Positions 40,088 through 51,625 of a DNA stretch of 64,000 nucleotides are shown in pieces. Made by a program: the position numbers and the translations under genes. The DNA comes from Lepas anatifera (lineage: Eukaryota > Arthropoda > Thecostraca > Lepadidae), in contig JAOTON010001030.1 in the NCBI GenBank assembly GCA_034440635.1, positions 632,501-696,500 of the forward strand, in the 5' to 3' direction. The notes beneath the pieces were generated by a model that was given only the letters and a program-made list of their open reading frames with translations, was not told the DNA's origin and searched no databases. Within the stretch, counting starts at the first letter, position 1, and every line of letters starts with the position of its first letter.

Positions 40088-41740
40088 TGAGGGCACACAA
40101 ATACAGGCATGAATGCACTTTGGGATTGCTATTTATTCGCTAAAGCGAAATTGGTCCCGATTCTTTTCCTGTGGACATGTGAGTTGAAAGAAAAGTCCAA
40201 CCGCACACGTGTCCTTTGCCCCTCTAAGATGATTTAAAACGAAGCAAGCCAAAAAGTTATAAATCTGCATGCTGCTCAACACCGTTTATTAGACATTGTC
40301 TGTCACTTAAAATCGGCGAGTAAGCATTTATCTCTGGGCGGTAAATGGATACCCATTTTTTCAAAGTCGAAGTAGGTGAAATTGGAAAATTTCGTGTCGC
40401 TGACCGCACGATAAAGTAGTAATGGGTTTATGAAATATACGGTTAAAAAATCCCCTAGCACATTTCCCGTTGATGAGATGGACCCCATTAAACATGCCCC
40501 CCTTGGATGAAAATGTTGCGCCGCCACTGCCACTTTTTCTTGCCAAAGTGTTTCCTTCCGCTTGCGTCCTTCCTTTGCCCTTGTCTGTAAATGATTGTTT
40601 CCGTTCCAATCTTAACATCAGTGTTTCCCATAAGAGAGCGTCATTAACTGTGAACAAAAGCTCGGGTGCATTTCTCAGGCTATCTCTGAAATTGCTTGCA
40701 TGAACCGGAACCATATATTGATCAACGAACTCACCTATGCCACTGCGAATCCTTTCAGAGGAGGCTTGATCCTTCAAAAGAGAGGTGTTAATTCATGCCA
40801 ACCGGGGCCTTTTGGCTGTTGGTTAAGACAAATATTAAGGGAACCAATGAATGGTCTGTACGATACCCAGGGTGAATATTTATCTTAATCACCGCCACGG
40901 ATAGGCAGGTCGAAATCGCAAAGAAATCTAGTCTAGAAATCTAGAAAGAATTGCTTAAAAGTTGGATGGTACCGTTTTCAAGTACATTTCTTTTTCACCT
41001 GGGCCCCATTTCATAAAAAGTGTAACTTACGCTAATGCGTAGAAGTAGCACAATACAGCGCAGAAAGTGAACAATACACCACAGTCTTGTGGCATAGAAA
41101 TGAAGCGTGAAATACAACTACTTGAAAAATTAGGCTGGTGTAATACGCTGCTCGGGAATGCAGCGTATAAAATACACAATCCTGTTTCATAATCAATCCT
41201 AATGTTGAAATATAGCAGACAACATGTACGTTGAAGATGTAAAACACTCTTGAAAAGCTATGCAAAAAGTAACAGCGCAACTTTTATCAGCCAATGATGG
41301 AAAACATGAAAATATATAAAAATTTTCTGAAATTTCGAATCTCAGGTAAAGCTATTGTGAAGGACAAAAAGAGTCACGAACTTACAAGAAGCTTTTAGGT
41401 GTTCAAGCTCTTGCTTGCATAAGTTTGAAGTGGCAGTTACTCATGTCAAACTGAGCTGATATAAAGTTCTCTGGCCATTTGGTTCGGCAGCAAATGATGA
41501 TAGCCTGTGACGCAAATACACAGCAAAGCTGACATTGATTTTTTGCTTTGACTTTGTGCCGTAATTATTTTTTTACAGTCTAGGGAGTACAGAACTCCAG
41601 ACAGGCTGGCACCGACACGGTTATATGGAGTCTGTGAAGGTTAATAATTTAATTTAGAGTGACTGTAGCATACAAAATCCAAGCTTCTCCACCGAGCCCT
41701 CTGGCCTAAATGATGGAAGGAGACAAACACGGGACAATGC
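40088..41740. other. No gene recognised
   Basis: The minus-strand frame 40777-40361 (138 codons) starts MKDQASSERIRSGIGEF and shows no motif I know. It could be a fragment of an unrecognised gene or repeat. No repeat ends are seen in this 1.6 kb. Confidence 0.4.
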
Positions 41741-42522
41741 ATGAACGCCCTCAGTGCGTGCCCCGATAGGTATCGACGGGGCGTGATCCGCACCTATGTA
41801 AGAAGAGCTCTAAACACCTGCAGCAGCTGGGAACTTATTCACAAAGAACTCAGTCACGTAAAGCAAATGCTCGTAAACAACAGCTACACGTGTCATGACA
41901 TCGATGCGGAAATCAAAACTGCATTGGAGAAGTTTCACCCAAACCGTGCACATGACGTTCAAAACAAAAAGACCGACATACCAGAAAATACGACTCACAA
42001 ACTGTTTTATAAAAACCAAATGACCGCGGCATACAACGAAGATGAAACAGCCCTAAAGAATATTCTAAAAAGGAACATCAAGCCTAAAGAGGGACACAAC
42101 ATCAAAACAATCATATACTACAAGTCTGCTAAGATCGCCCAGATTGTAATGTGCAACAACCCAAAAAACAACAAAGACAAGCTCCTAAAAGCACCAACGT
42201 GGCATATCAGTATAAATGCCCGTATGGAGATTGCAAGCTCCAGTCCACGTCTAGCTATATAGGACACACAACAACTACGCTCTCTCGGAGACTCACCTGC
42301 CACCTACAAGCCGGTGGTCCACTGCTAAATACCAAACAGAAACACCAACGCCAACTCACCAGACAGGACCTCAACAGCAACACCGCAACCTTAACAAAGG
42401 AAAACAACATGAATAGACTGCAAATTCTCGAGGCTGCCTTAATTATGGACCGAAATCTCAGAATGAACAACCAGCTGGATCATTACGGCATAATAACCCT
42501 TAGCAGCGCCCATTTGGGTTAA
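41741..42522 (+). pseudogene. Second Penelope-like GIY-YIG endonuclease fragment, frameshifted
   Basis: Frame 41741-42262 encodes ACPDRYRRGVIRTYVRRAL..CSSW and a YKNQMTAAYNEDE segment, colinear with 24450-24750. A frameshift near 42180-42200 moves the rest to frame 42151-42522: NVAYQYKCPYGDC (GIY position with paired Cys), SYIGHTTTTLSRRLTCH (YIG, Arg, His) and QILEAALIM (catalytic-type Glu). The RT is missing. Divergence from the copy at 24412 is high, so the two are separate families or old copies. Confidence 0.85.
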
Positions 42523-43134
42523 GGGGTGGCATGCTTCGGTACTCCACCGCGAGTTCCTTGGATTGCAATCTCGTTATGTATATCTACACGAGAAGTCTTC
42601 CATATGAAACAGCACGATCATTAATTTTCTGTCGTGAAAAGCGTTCAATATTCCCACTTGTAATGATCGAATTCTTGACCGTTTAAACACAGCCCCGTTC
42701 AAGTAGCCTGGCATTTTGTGGCGGTGACGTCATCGCCGCGATGCCGCAGGCGTTTTGGGCTTGACGTATTGGCAAACTGGGTATATTTGACATGGTCTGT
42801 AAAGCTTGTTAATGACTGCAAGATGTCAAAAATGGCTTAGTTGACAAGTTTGATCATATTTCTAGCCAGTACAGAGTTTCTGCAGCCCTAAGACCGGCCT
42901 GCACGGACTTCAGGGCTTTTTCGCAGTGATGTTCCGTTGCTCTTAAGAGTCATTATCAGTGTTATAGCATTGTAATTTCATCCTTCACGTCATCGTTGCT
43001 TAGATGAAAATACGAATTACGGGTCTTTCCAATGGAGGTTTCTTAGCGAGACGAACAAATTGTTTGAGGTACCGCGCGGTTGCGGGTTCAGGACTTATTT
43101 TGGGGAGGCTAAAAAACTCAAACCTCCCCACTGC
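42523..43134. other. No gene recognised
   Basis: No frame or repeat end was identified after the Penelope fragment. Confidence 0.4.
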
Positions 43135-43638
43135 CAGTGGCGGATACAAGGGGACTAGGGCTCAAGCCCCCCAATGTTAGTGTCTAGTAAATGCTTAGGC
43201 TGATGCTGATGTGAGGCAATGGCGAGGAGGCTCGAACGCCCTTGCACATACTCCAAAGTCCTGTACCCGCCACCATACGCGGATCCAGGATTGTCGATCG
43301 GGGGCACCTTCCGGGGGCGCCATCCGGACCAGGGGCCGCCACTTTTGACCGGCAAAACCTATAAGGTGGGCGCAAAATCTTATCGGTGGGCGCCGATCTT
43401 CGCACCCTGGGGGGTGGGAAGCGACATTTCAGGGGGCACCATCGACATTTCAGGGGGCGCCGAGGGTCGATCGGGGGGCACGGCCCCTTTGCCCCCTGGA
43501 TCCGCCTATGCCCGCCACTGTCCCCGCCATAGCCTCCGAACAGCCTTTTCTTATATAGATATTAGTAGACATCTCGGAAGGGTCCCCTCGAAATTTAGGA
43601 GGTTCGTGAGCCACATAACCTCCTTATATCCGCCACTG
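43135..43638. mobile_element. DNA element with CAGTGGCGGATA ends, host of a MITE
   Basis: Left CAGTGGCGGATAC and right ATATCCGCCACTG are inverted. Flanking 8-mers do not match, so the TSD is lost or the ends are from different copies. It contains the MITE 43274-43510. Confidence 0.5.
43274..43510. mobile_element. hAT-like MITE, CATAGGCGGATCCAG family, copy 2
   Basis: 237 bp with an exact 8-bp TSD, CCCGCCAC, at 43266-43273 and 43511-43518. Ends CATACGCGGATCCAGG / CCTGGATCCGCCTATG. The body shares GGGGGCGCCATCCG and related words with 26581-26832. Confidence 0.9.
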
Positions 43639-43642
43639 GTAC

Positions 43643-43942
43643 CATAGGCGGATCCAGGGGCAAAAGCCAGGGCGGGTGTTCCCCGATGGGCCCTCAAGGT
43701 CACGCCTGAAATGGTCACAGTGCCTCCTGAAAGGTCGATGGCGTCACCTGAAATGTCGCTTCCCATCTCTCCCCCTCCACAGCATGCGGAAAGCAGCGCC
43801 CGCCGATAGAGTTTGGCGCCCACCTGATGGGTTTTGCCAGCCAAAAAATGACGCCCCCTGGTCCGAATGACGCCCCCTGGTCTGGATGACGCCCCCTTCC
43901 GGAAAGAATGCCCCCCGACCGGCAATCCTGGATCCGCCTATG
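43643..43942. mobile_element. hAT-like MITE, CATAGGCGGATCCAG family, copy 3
   Basis: 300 bp, with ends CATAGGCGGATCCAGG / CCTGGATCCGCCTATG. Flanks ACTGGTAC and ACTAGTGC agree at 6 of 8 positions, the two differences being transitions. The body is in the opposite orientation to copy 2. Confidence 0.78.
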
Positions 43943-43950
43943 ACTAGTGC

Positions 43951-44945
43951 CCTGTATATATAAACAGCCCAAATACAATAACTTTGGGTAAAATTTTATC
44001 ACATTTACGGGTTTCAATGGGGACAGTCAAAGGCGTAGCTAGGGAATTGTTTTTACGGGGGGATAGAAGTGGTCCGGCAATGATGACAAGGGGAAGAGTT
44101 GGTACTCTGCCGATGTAGGAGACAAGGGGCACTTGGTCCTCCAATAGCCAATGGGGAGCACATCCCACGTCCATGCTGCTTTCGACGCCCATGACTGCAA
44201 CTGTTAGAGCGATCGGCACGTGTTGCATTTAGGTCTTGAGCAGCGGCTATAATCCGGCTCTGAGTTGCGATCTTTCCTACTATCGTTACTGTTTCCGTAT
44301 TTGCCCAAAGCCACTCCCCTTCACCCCTTATGTCGTTTCATTGGTTTTTATTCTCGCTCGGTCCTGTCATGTTTCTCTTTTACAGTGTTGCGGCCTAGTA
44401 AAAACCGTATTAGGATTGCCAGACTAGTATATTTCTAGTATAACATACCAAAGCTACTAGATTTGTCAGCATATTTCACTTCGCAGACATTGAAGTGCAA
44501 AGAAGTGTATTCAATGGCTCTTTTCTTTAATATCTAAACTTAATTTATCCAAAAAGCTTAAATTTTAACCCTCAAAATAAGGAGATGTTTCCTTTCTTAG
44601 TGGATACCAAGAAAACAACCAAAATTTTACTAGTAGAAAACTTGAACCAACCTGGGATTCTAGGGCCTTGGTTTAAACATAGGTTTTAGTCCTTGTCTTT
44701 TACCTTTAATAATAATGAAGTTGTAATCTGTAAAGCCTGTGTATAAACATATTATTAATGCCTGATGATGGTGGATGTATTTATCACCGAAACGCTGTAA
44801 AGGAACCTAAGAAACCTACTTTTTCTTTGGAAACGGATAGAAGAAAAGTGGTACGGAGAAAAGATAAATAACAGAAAAATAACATAAAGCTGAATTTGCC
44901 CTAGTTTTTAACTTAACTTGTATAAAAGAGCAATTACTGCCTATA
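43951..44945. other. No gene recognised
   Basis: Apart from a hammerhead-like core at 44762-44797, I find no frame with features. Confidence 0.4.
44762..44797 (+). ncRNA. Hammerhead-like core motif (weak)
   Basis: CTGATGA (44762-44768), a GGTG/CACC stem and GAAA (44789-44792) have the order and spacing of the hammerhead core. AC/GT could close a small stem III. Stem I pairing was not found, so this may be chance or a decayed Penelope terminal repeat. Confidence 0.25.
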
Positions 44946-45180
44946 CATAAGTGTCGCCACCGGCAAAAAAGTGGGGGGCCAGCCAAACTTCAACCTGATG
45001 CTGACAAAAAACTTTCAACATCAGGACCAAAAACTGTTCGAATTTGGGCTCCTCGCTGCATTCCGCAGCGGCTGGATATAAGAATGTCCGGTTGTCTCTC
45101 ATTTTGACTGAGATCAGGAAATTTTTGGCCAAAAGTGGGGGGGGCCAGGCCCCCCCTGGCCCCCTTTTCCGACGCGTATG
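44946..45180. mobile_element. hAT-like MITE, CGTCGCCACCGG family, copy 2
   Basis: 235 bp with an exact 8-bp TSD, TGCCTATA (44938-44945 and 45181-45188). The body matches 13093-13326 closely. Confidence 0.92.
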
Positions 45181-45814
45181 TGCCTATATATTCTAATAAA
45201 TAAATAAATAAATGAATTAATAATTTTTTCATATATACAGGAAAATAATCAAAATTAAAAAAGAAAATAATCAAATGCAAATACGCTCTGGCTTTCAACA
45301 AACAATATATATATATAGGTATGTAAATGTCGATATATTGGGTACCTACCCACTTGCTTACACTTGCGCTCGGGCTGCAGGGGCACAGAAAAGCTTTTCC
45401 CTCTAAACCCCGCTGACTTTCGTTGAAAAAAACAAACTGTTTTTCACTGCTTTTTAGTGTTGCTGCCATCCTCCCCACAGCCTACCACTTAGATCTACCA
45501 CTTGTAAGTGATACTACCTGCATGATGGTAGGGGCTTGCCTTACTCACCAATCCTTTGAGTATTGTTTTAATTTCACGATGCCATCACCGCAGTTTTTTC
45601 GGGTAGACCCACCGATGGAATTATACTCAGGGCCTAGGTAGGTACATACGTACCTTTCGAGGTTTCTCCTCTTCATGTGCTTGGTCGGCAACAGAAAAGT
45701 GCGAGAAATGTTGGTATCTGAGGTATAATCAAACTATCTGAGGTACAATCTGAGGTATCAAACTGAGCTAGAGCCGCGGAACAGCCTGGTAAGAAAACAG
45801 GTGATTGGGAAGCT
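45181..45814. other. No gene recognised
   Basis: AT-rich then mixed sequence. The frame 45423-45641 has no recognisable feature. Confidence 0.4.
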
Positions 45815-46822
45815 GCACTTCTGGCACGGGGTGGTCTTCTCCCCTCTGGCTCAGACCCCCTTCTGGCTCGGGGTGGTCTTCTCCCCTCTGGCACGGGGTG
45901 GTCTTCTCCCTTCTGGCTCGGGGTGGTCTTCTCCCTTCTGGCTCAGGGTGGTCTTCTCCCTTCTGGCTCGGGGTGGTCTTCTCCCTTCTGGCTCGGGGTG
46001 GTCTTCTCCCTTCTGGCTCAGGGTGGTCTTCTCCCTTCTGGCTCGGGGTGGTCTTCTCCCCTCTGGCTCAGACCCCCTTCTGGCTCGGGGTGGTCTTCTC
46101 CCTTCTGGCTCGGGGTGGTCTTCTCCCCTCTGGCTCAGACCCCCTTCTGGCTCGGGGTGGTCTTCTCCCTTCTGGCACGGGGTGGTCTTCTCCCTCTGGC
46201 TCAGACCCCCTTCTGGCTCAGGGTGGTCTTCTCCCCTCTGGCACGGGGTGGTCTTCTCCCTTCTGGCTCAGGGTGGTCTTCTCCCTTCTGGCTCGGGGTG
46301 GTCTTCTCCGCTCTGGCTCAGACCCCCTTCTGGCTCGGGGTGGTCTTCTCCCTTCTGGCTCGGGGTGGTCTTCTCCCCTCTGGCTCAGACCCCCTTCTGG
46401 CACGGGGTGGTCTTTTCCCTTCTGGCTCGGGGTGGTCTTCTCCCCTCTGGCTCGGGGTGGTCTTCTCCCTTCTGGCTCAGGGTGGTCTTCTCCCTTCTGG
46501 CTCGGGGTGGTCTTCTCCCGCTCTGGCTCAGACCCCCTTCTGGCTCGGGGTGGTCTTCTCCCTTCTGGCTCGGGGTGGTCTTCTCCCCTCTGGCTCAGAC
46601 CCCCTTCTGGCACGGGGTGGTCTTCTCCCTTCTGGCTCGGGGTGGTCTTCTCCCCTCTGGCTCGGGGTGGTCTTCTCCCTTCTGGCTCAGGGTGGTCTTC
46701 TCCCTTCTGGCTCGGGGTGGTCTTCTCCCCTCTGGCTCAGACCCCCTTCTGGCACGGGGTGGTCTTCTCCCCTTCTGGCTCGGGGTGGTCTTCTCCCCTC
46801 TGGCACGGGGTGGTCTTCTCCG
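45815..46822. repeat. 25-bp minisatellite
   Basis: The unit is CTGGCTCGGGGTGGTCTTCT plus CCCTT, about 25 bp, with variants in one C/T, G/A and a shorter CTCAGACCCCCTT unit. About 40 units. A block of roughly 210-225 bp is duplicated (46303-46515 and 46516-46740), giving higher-order structure. Because 25 is not a multiple of 3 and the unit has no stop on this strand, all three plus frames stay open for over 320 codons. These are not genes. Confidence 0.95.
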
Positions 46823-46972
46823 GCCGATATTTTTGGGGGTTTGTTTTTACCGTTAGGCCGTGGTTTTGTAAATTATCCACACTCATTTGAAAAAAATTAG
46901 GCGCACTGCACCTTTTGTATGGTGAAATCGGTTAATGTGTGAAATATACCCACTGGTCACGGCGCACTATCT

Positions 46973-47359
46973 TTGTTGTATAGGACAATTGTAGGAGACA
47001 CATGTGGCGAAGCCGGAACATTAGCCCACAACCATGTTAACATGCCAGTCAAAATGTACCGCGACGCTTCGCCAGTCGGGGTGGGGGCATCGTTCATAAA
47101 TTTCGTAATGGGACAGAAATGCCAATCGCCTTCGCTTCCAGGACCCTTTCACCGGCTGAGACGAAATATGCTCAGATAGAACACGAGGCCCTTGCAATAG
47201 TGTTTGGAGTTAAACGCTTCAGTCAGTACATCTTAGGACGGAGAATAACCATCGTGAGTGATCACCGCCCTCTATGTCAGTCCGACAACAGCAGTGCCAT
47301 CTGTAGCGGCACCCCGATTGCAGCGCTAGGCGCTGCTTTTTGAGCATGTATGACTATGA
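46973..47359 (+). pseudogene. Ty3/Gypsy RNase H remnant
   Basis: Two frames (46973-47179 and 47119-47343) give a DASPVGVGA-type start, then PIAFASRTLSPAE, YAQIEHEALAIVFGVKRF and IVSDHRPL, the conserved RNase H blocks of Gypsy pol. Frameshifts lie near 47110 and 47275. The sequence is cut by the hAT-like insertion at 47360, and the remaining RNase H/integrase resumes after 51920. Confidence 0.85.
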
Positions 47360-47944
47360 CAGGGGCGCAACCAGAGCTTTGGTATGGGGGCACACCACTT
47401 TTGAGGGGCACGCTGGGAGAAAAGGGACACTTTTTAACGTAACCTAAAAAACTTACTAAATCTTTCTTTATATCAACTTTTGGGTACCGTTGGTTCAAGA
47501 AAAATGCTAATCAGGCATTGAGGGAGAAGGAAAACTCAATTAAAACTGGAAAAAGATAAAATTCACTGAAATCTCATGAAAGTAGCCAAAACATGACTGC
47601 TTTGGAAAGATTCAAGGACAAATCAGCCAACTCATGCAAGTACTTTACATCAGAGAAATCAACGCAGCCTGTGATATCTGTCACTATGGGGGCGTTCCAG
47701 CACAGATCGACCAGGTCCCTACATAGCAAAGTCTCGGATTTCGTTTCAATTTCGTTCATTGGGTTGTCAGGAGCGTGTAATCTTGATAAGATATTATTTA
47801 TTTCCTCAGACGTACGGTTCGGAGTTAAAGCTTGAAGAAAATCGTGAAAATCGCCGATTTCGTCAAAGCATGGTGATATACAACAATTATTTTCGACCTT
47901 AACTTTCTTTTCTTAGCTTCAAGTGATACAGGGTTAGATTGAGC

Positions 47945-48650
47945 AGGGTTGCGGACCAAAGTACGTAAGGAAGAAGTTCGTATGCCTAAAGTACGTACGC
48001 AAAAGTACGTATGGCTAAAGTACGTATAGATAAAGTACGTACGTGTATAATAATCGTAATGGAAAAGGTTCGTATGGAAAAAGTTCGTACGGTTTAAAGT
48101 ACGTAGGGGTAAAATGTTCGTAATGGAAAAAGTTCGTATGGAAAAAGTTCGTACGGGTTAAAGTACGTAGGGGTAAAATGTTCGTAATGTAAAAAAGTTC
48201 GTACGGGTTAAAGTACGTAGGGGTAAATCCGAGTGGGTTGCGGACCAAAGTACGTAAGGAAGAAGTTCGTATGCCTAAAGTACGTACGCAAAAGAACGTA
48301 TGGCTAAGTGCGTATAGATAAAGTACGTATGTACGTGTATAATAGTTGTAATGGAAAAAGTTGGGATGGAAAAAGTTCGTACGGGTTAAAGTACGTAGGG
48401 GTAAATCCGAGTGGGTTGCAGACCAAAGTACGTAAGGAAGAAGTTTGTATGCCTAAAGTACGTACGCAAAAGTACGTATGGCTAAAGCACGTATAGATAA
48501 AGTATGTACGTGTATAATAATCGTAATGGAAAAAGTTCATATGGAAAAAGTTCGTACGGGTTAAAGTACGTAGGGGTAAAATGATCGTAATGTAAAAAGT
48601 TCGTACGGGTTAAAGTACGTAGGGGTAAAATGTTCGTAATGGCGGTGCCA
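47945..48650. repeat. GTACGT-rich tandem array, forward orientation
   Basis: Three or more units of about 180-290 bp, each starting near TTGCGGACCAAAGTACGTAA and built of 12-bp-scale words AAAGTACGTA / AAAGTTCGTA. The palindrome GTACGTAC and TACGTA recur throughout. Confidence 0.85.
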
Positions 48651-48725
48651 GGTTAAGGTAATCAATCACCTGCCCGCATCTCGCCGGGCTTTCAAATAGC
48701 TTGAGCGCAGTGGCGGATATCTATG

Positions 48726-48822
48726 ACCATTGGCCAGGGGCGTCGCCACCGGGGGTCCTGGCGGACCGGGCCCTCCCGCTCTCGGAAAGTGGCGGGGAGG
48801 GGCCAGCCCCCGCTTTTGGACG
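48726..48822. mobile_element. Left end of a CGTCGCCACCGG-family MITE (truncated)
   Basis: CAGGGGCGTCGCCACCGGGG near 48735 matches the terminus of the family at 13093 and 44946. The rest is replaced by the array that follows. Confidence 0.5.
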
Positions 48823-49300
48823 TACTTTTGGCATATAAGTTTTATACCCTACGTACTTTTGGCATACGTGTTTTATACCCTACGTAAATTTTCTTACGAA
48901 CTTTTGCGTACGTACTTTTGGCATACGAGTTTTATACCCTACGTACATTTGCTTACGAACTTTTGCGTACGTGCTTTTGCGTGTACGTACTTTTGGCATA
49001 CGAGTTTTATACCCTACGTACATTTGCTTACGAACTTTTGCGTACGTACTTTTGGCATACGAGTTTTATACCCTACGTACATTTGCTTACGAACTTTTGC
49101 GTACGTACTTTGCGTACGTACTTTTGGCATACGAGTTTTATACCCTACGTACATTTGCTTACGAACTTTTGCGTACGTACTTTTGCGTACGTACTTTTGG
49201 CATACGAGTTTTATACCCTACGTACATTTGCTTACGAACTTTTGCTTACGAAGTTTATCTATACGTACTTTAGCCATACGAACTTTGGTCCGTAAATCGA
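48820..49300. repeat. GTACGT-rich tandem array, inverted orientation
   Basis: About 60-bp units (CGTACGTACTTTTGGCATAC, then GAGTTTTATACCCTACGTAC, then ATTTGCTTACGAACTTTTG) repeat with deletions. Words are the complements of those in 47945-48650, so the two arrays can fold together. A unit length near a multiple of 3 leaves a 233-codon open frame (48730-49431) that is not a gene. Confidence 0.85.
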
Positions 49301-50410
49301 TTGAGCATGTAACAACCAAAGTTAGAGAATCTCGTTTTTTCGAAACTTTCAAAATTTTTAGAGATGTTTTGGCCATTTCTTCAAACGATTTTTTGAAAGT
49401 GGGCCAGTGGTTCACGTTGAAGGTATTATAGCAAAAGTGGGCACCTATATCTCCTTGTTTAGTGGAGTCACTTATTTTTTGCGTTCTGGACTTTATCAAT
49501 GTGTAATTAGCCATAGAATGACGCCATGTGTGCAAAAATCGGCCGCACGGCCGCCCGGCCGTTGTCGGCGCAGACGCCGGTGTGTGGGCACAGGCAGTAG
49601 ATCGACTCGGCAGCGTATAAACTCTTGCAATCGTGATTAAAGGTGGGAAATAAAAGCAGAAAAACACGTGTTCAACAAAAATGTGAAATAAATGCAATTT
49701 TGATTCGGTTAAGGGCCTACGACTCGCCCTACCATAACGTTGCCCATAAAATCGATTGCGGATCTTGGTCATACATTTGGATTCTGAAAATGAAGAGACT
49801 CGTGCATTTCTGCAACCTTGGTCTGTTTGGCGGTTTGAAACGACATCGTATCCAACAAGGATGAACCTTGGCCGCAGTTGTGCAGTCTCCGCCCTGGTTT
49901 GTGCGTCAGTGCTTTTATGACACGCGCGAGGTGTCAGATGTCCAGTGCTCATGAAGTTGGGAGCACATCTTTCACAGTTAGTATGACATTGTTACTTGGG
50001 CAGTAGGGTGTCGAATGAAGATAAGGTATGACTTCAAGGTGGCTACTTCGCTTCGGACGCCAGTTTTCTACTGTCGGTGTTGGTGTTCACACTTGTGTGC
50101 GACATAGGAGTGGTAGAATGCCACGGGAGAAGAGGACTTATTGTGCGGACAAGAGGATCTACTTTTTCCAGACTTGGTCCCGGCGCTAGTCCCGGCACCG
50201 GCAGGCCTCACCTGGTCCTGGCAAGACCCAACGTGGTCCTGGCATTGGCCCCGGCAAAAAATTCGGGTTAAAAGAATAAAATTTTCAGCCTTGTCTCTTA
50301 CGTTTCAACCAGTGACTTCAATTTTCTGTTTCAGCCATGAATGAGATGTAATTGTTTTATTTCATTTCATTTGTGAATGGAACTTATTACAACTAGATTA
50401 TTACATGCAT
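49301..50410. other. No gene recognised
   Basis: The minus frame 49952-49218 (244 codons) is partly array translation and has no domain. A GC-rich patch with CGGCCGCACGGCCG-like palindromes sits at 49540-49580. Confidence 0.4.
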
Positions 50411-51625
50411 GGTCTATGGGCAGTTCAGGGGCTTCAAGTCAGTTCAGGGGGCAAGATCAAGTCAGGGGCGCTACATCAGCTCAGGTATCCCTCACCAGCT
50501 CGGGGCCCAATCAGTTCAGCAGCCCCAGAGCTGCCCAGGGAACACCAGGTCGGCCCATAAGGCACCAGACCAGCATCGGGGACAAGGAATCAGATCTGTG
50601 GTCCCCGACCAGCTCGGGGCCCAGGTCAGCTCGAGGGTTCCATATTAGCTCAGGGGGGCACCAGACTAGCTCAGAGGGCACCAGATGGGCTCAGAAGGCA
50701 CAATGATGACTCAGGAGGCACCAGATCGACTAAGGGGGCATTAGTTCAGCTCAGAGAGCAATATATCTGCTCAAGGGGCACCAGATCGATCAGCTCGGGG
50801 GCCTAGATAAGCTCCTAGTCCCCAGACCAGAGCGGGGGCCTAGATCAGCTCAGGGAGCACCATATCAGCTCAGAGGGCAAGGGATCAGCTCAGTCTTCCC
50901 CGACCAGCTCAGGGGCTCTCATCAGCCTCAGTGGGCCCACCTCAGCTCAGGGCCCCAGAGCTGCTGAGAAAATTACCTAATAAACTCAGGAGGCCCAGGT
51001 CAGCTTAAAGAGTACCGGATTGGTTTCAGGGGGCACCAAACTAGCTCAGGGGGCACGGAACTAGCTCAGCACAATAATGGCTCAGGAGGCACCAGATTGA
51101 CTCAGGGGGCATTAGTTTAGCTCAGGGAGCAACATATCGGCTCAGGGGGCACCAGATCGATCAGCCCAGGGACCCAGATCCGCTCCTAGCCCTCAGACCA
51201 GAGCAGGGGCATAGATCAGCTCAGGAACCACAAGATCAGCTCAGGGTGCACCAGACCAGCTCATGGGGCACCTGATCATCTAAAGAGACATCAGTAACCA
51301 GCTCAGGGGGCACCTGATCAGTTCAAGAGGCACCATATTGGCTCAGGGAACAATAGATAAACTCCGGGAGGCACAAGATCAGCTCAAGAGGGGGGGCAAA
51401 TCAGCTCAAGGGGTACTAAAACAGCTAATAGGGCATCATGCAAGCCCTGAGGCATCAGACTAACGCAGATAGCATTAGATAAGCTCAAGAGGCAAAGTCA
51501 TTTCCTCAGGGGGCACCAGATTGACTCAGGTGGTACCAAATTAGCTTAGAGGGCACGTGATCATCTCGAGGGGCCACGACGTGCTAAGTGGGCACCAGAT
51601 GAGCTCAAGGGGCACCAGATTAGCT
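50411..51625. repeat. Degenerate tandem field, CAGCTCAGGGGGCACCAGAT-like units
   Basis: Words AGCTCAGGG, GGCACCAGA and CAGATCAGCTC recur every 23-27 bp over about 1.2 kb with strong divergence and local duplications (for example 50700-50830 resembles 51070-51200). No coding value. Confidence 0.75.

Noticed and set aside
45801..46900. Three overlapping plus-strand proteins of 325-361 residues
   Set aside because: They are explained by a 25-bp tandem repeat with no stop codons in any phase.
48730..49431. 233-residue protein with repeated FWHTSFIPYV
   Set aside because: It is a translation of about 60-bp tandem units. The frame stays open because the unit length is near a multiple of three.
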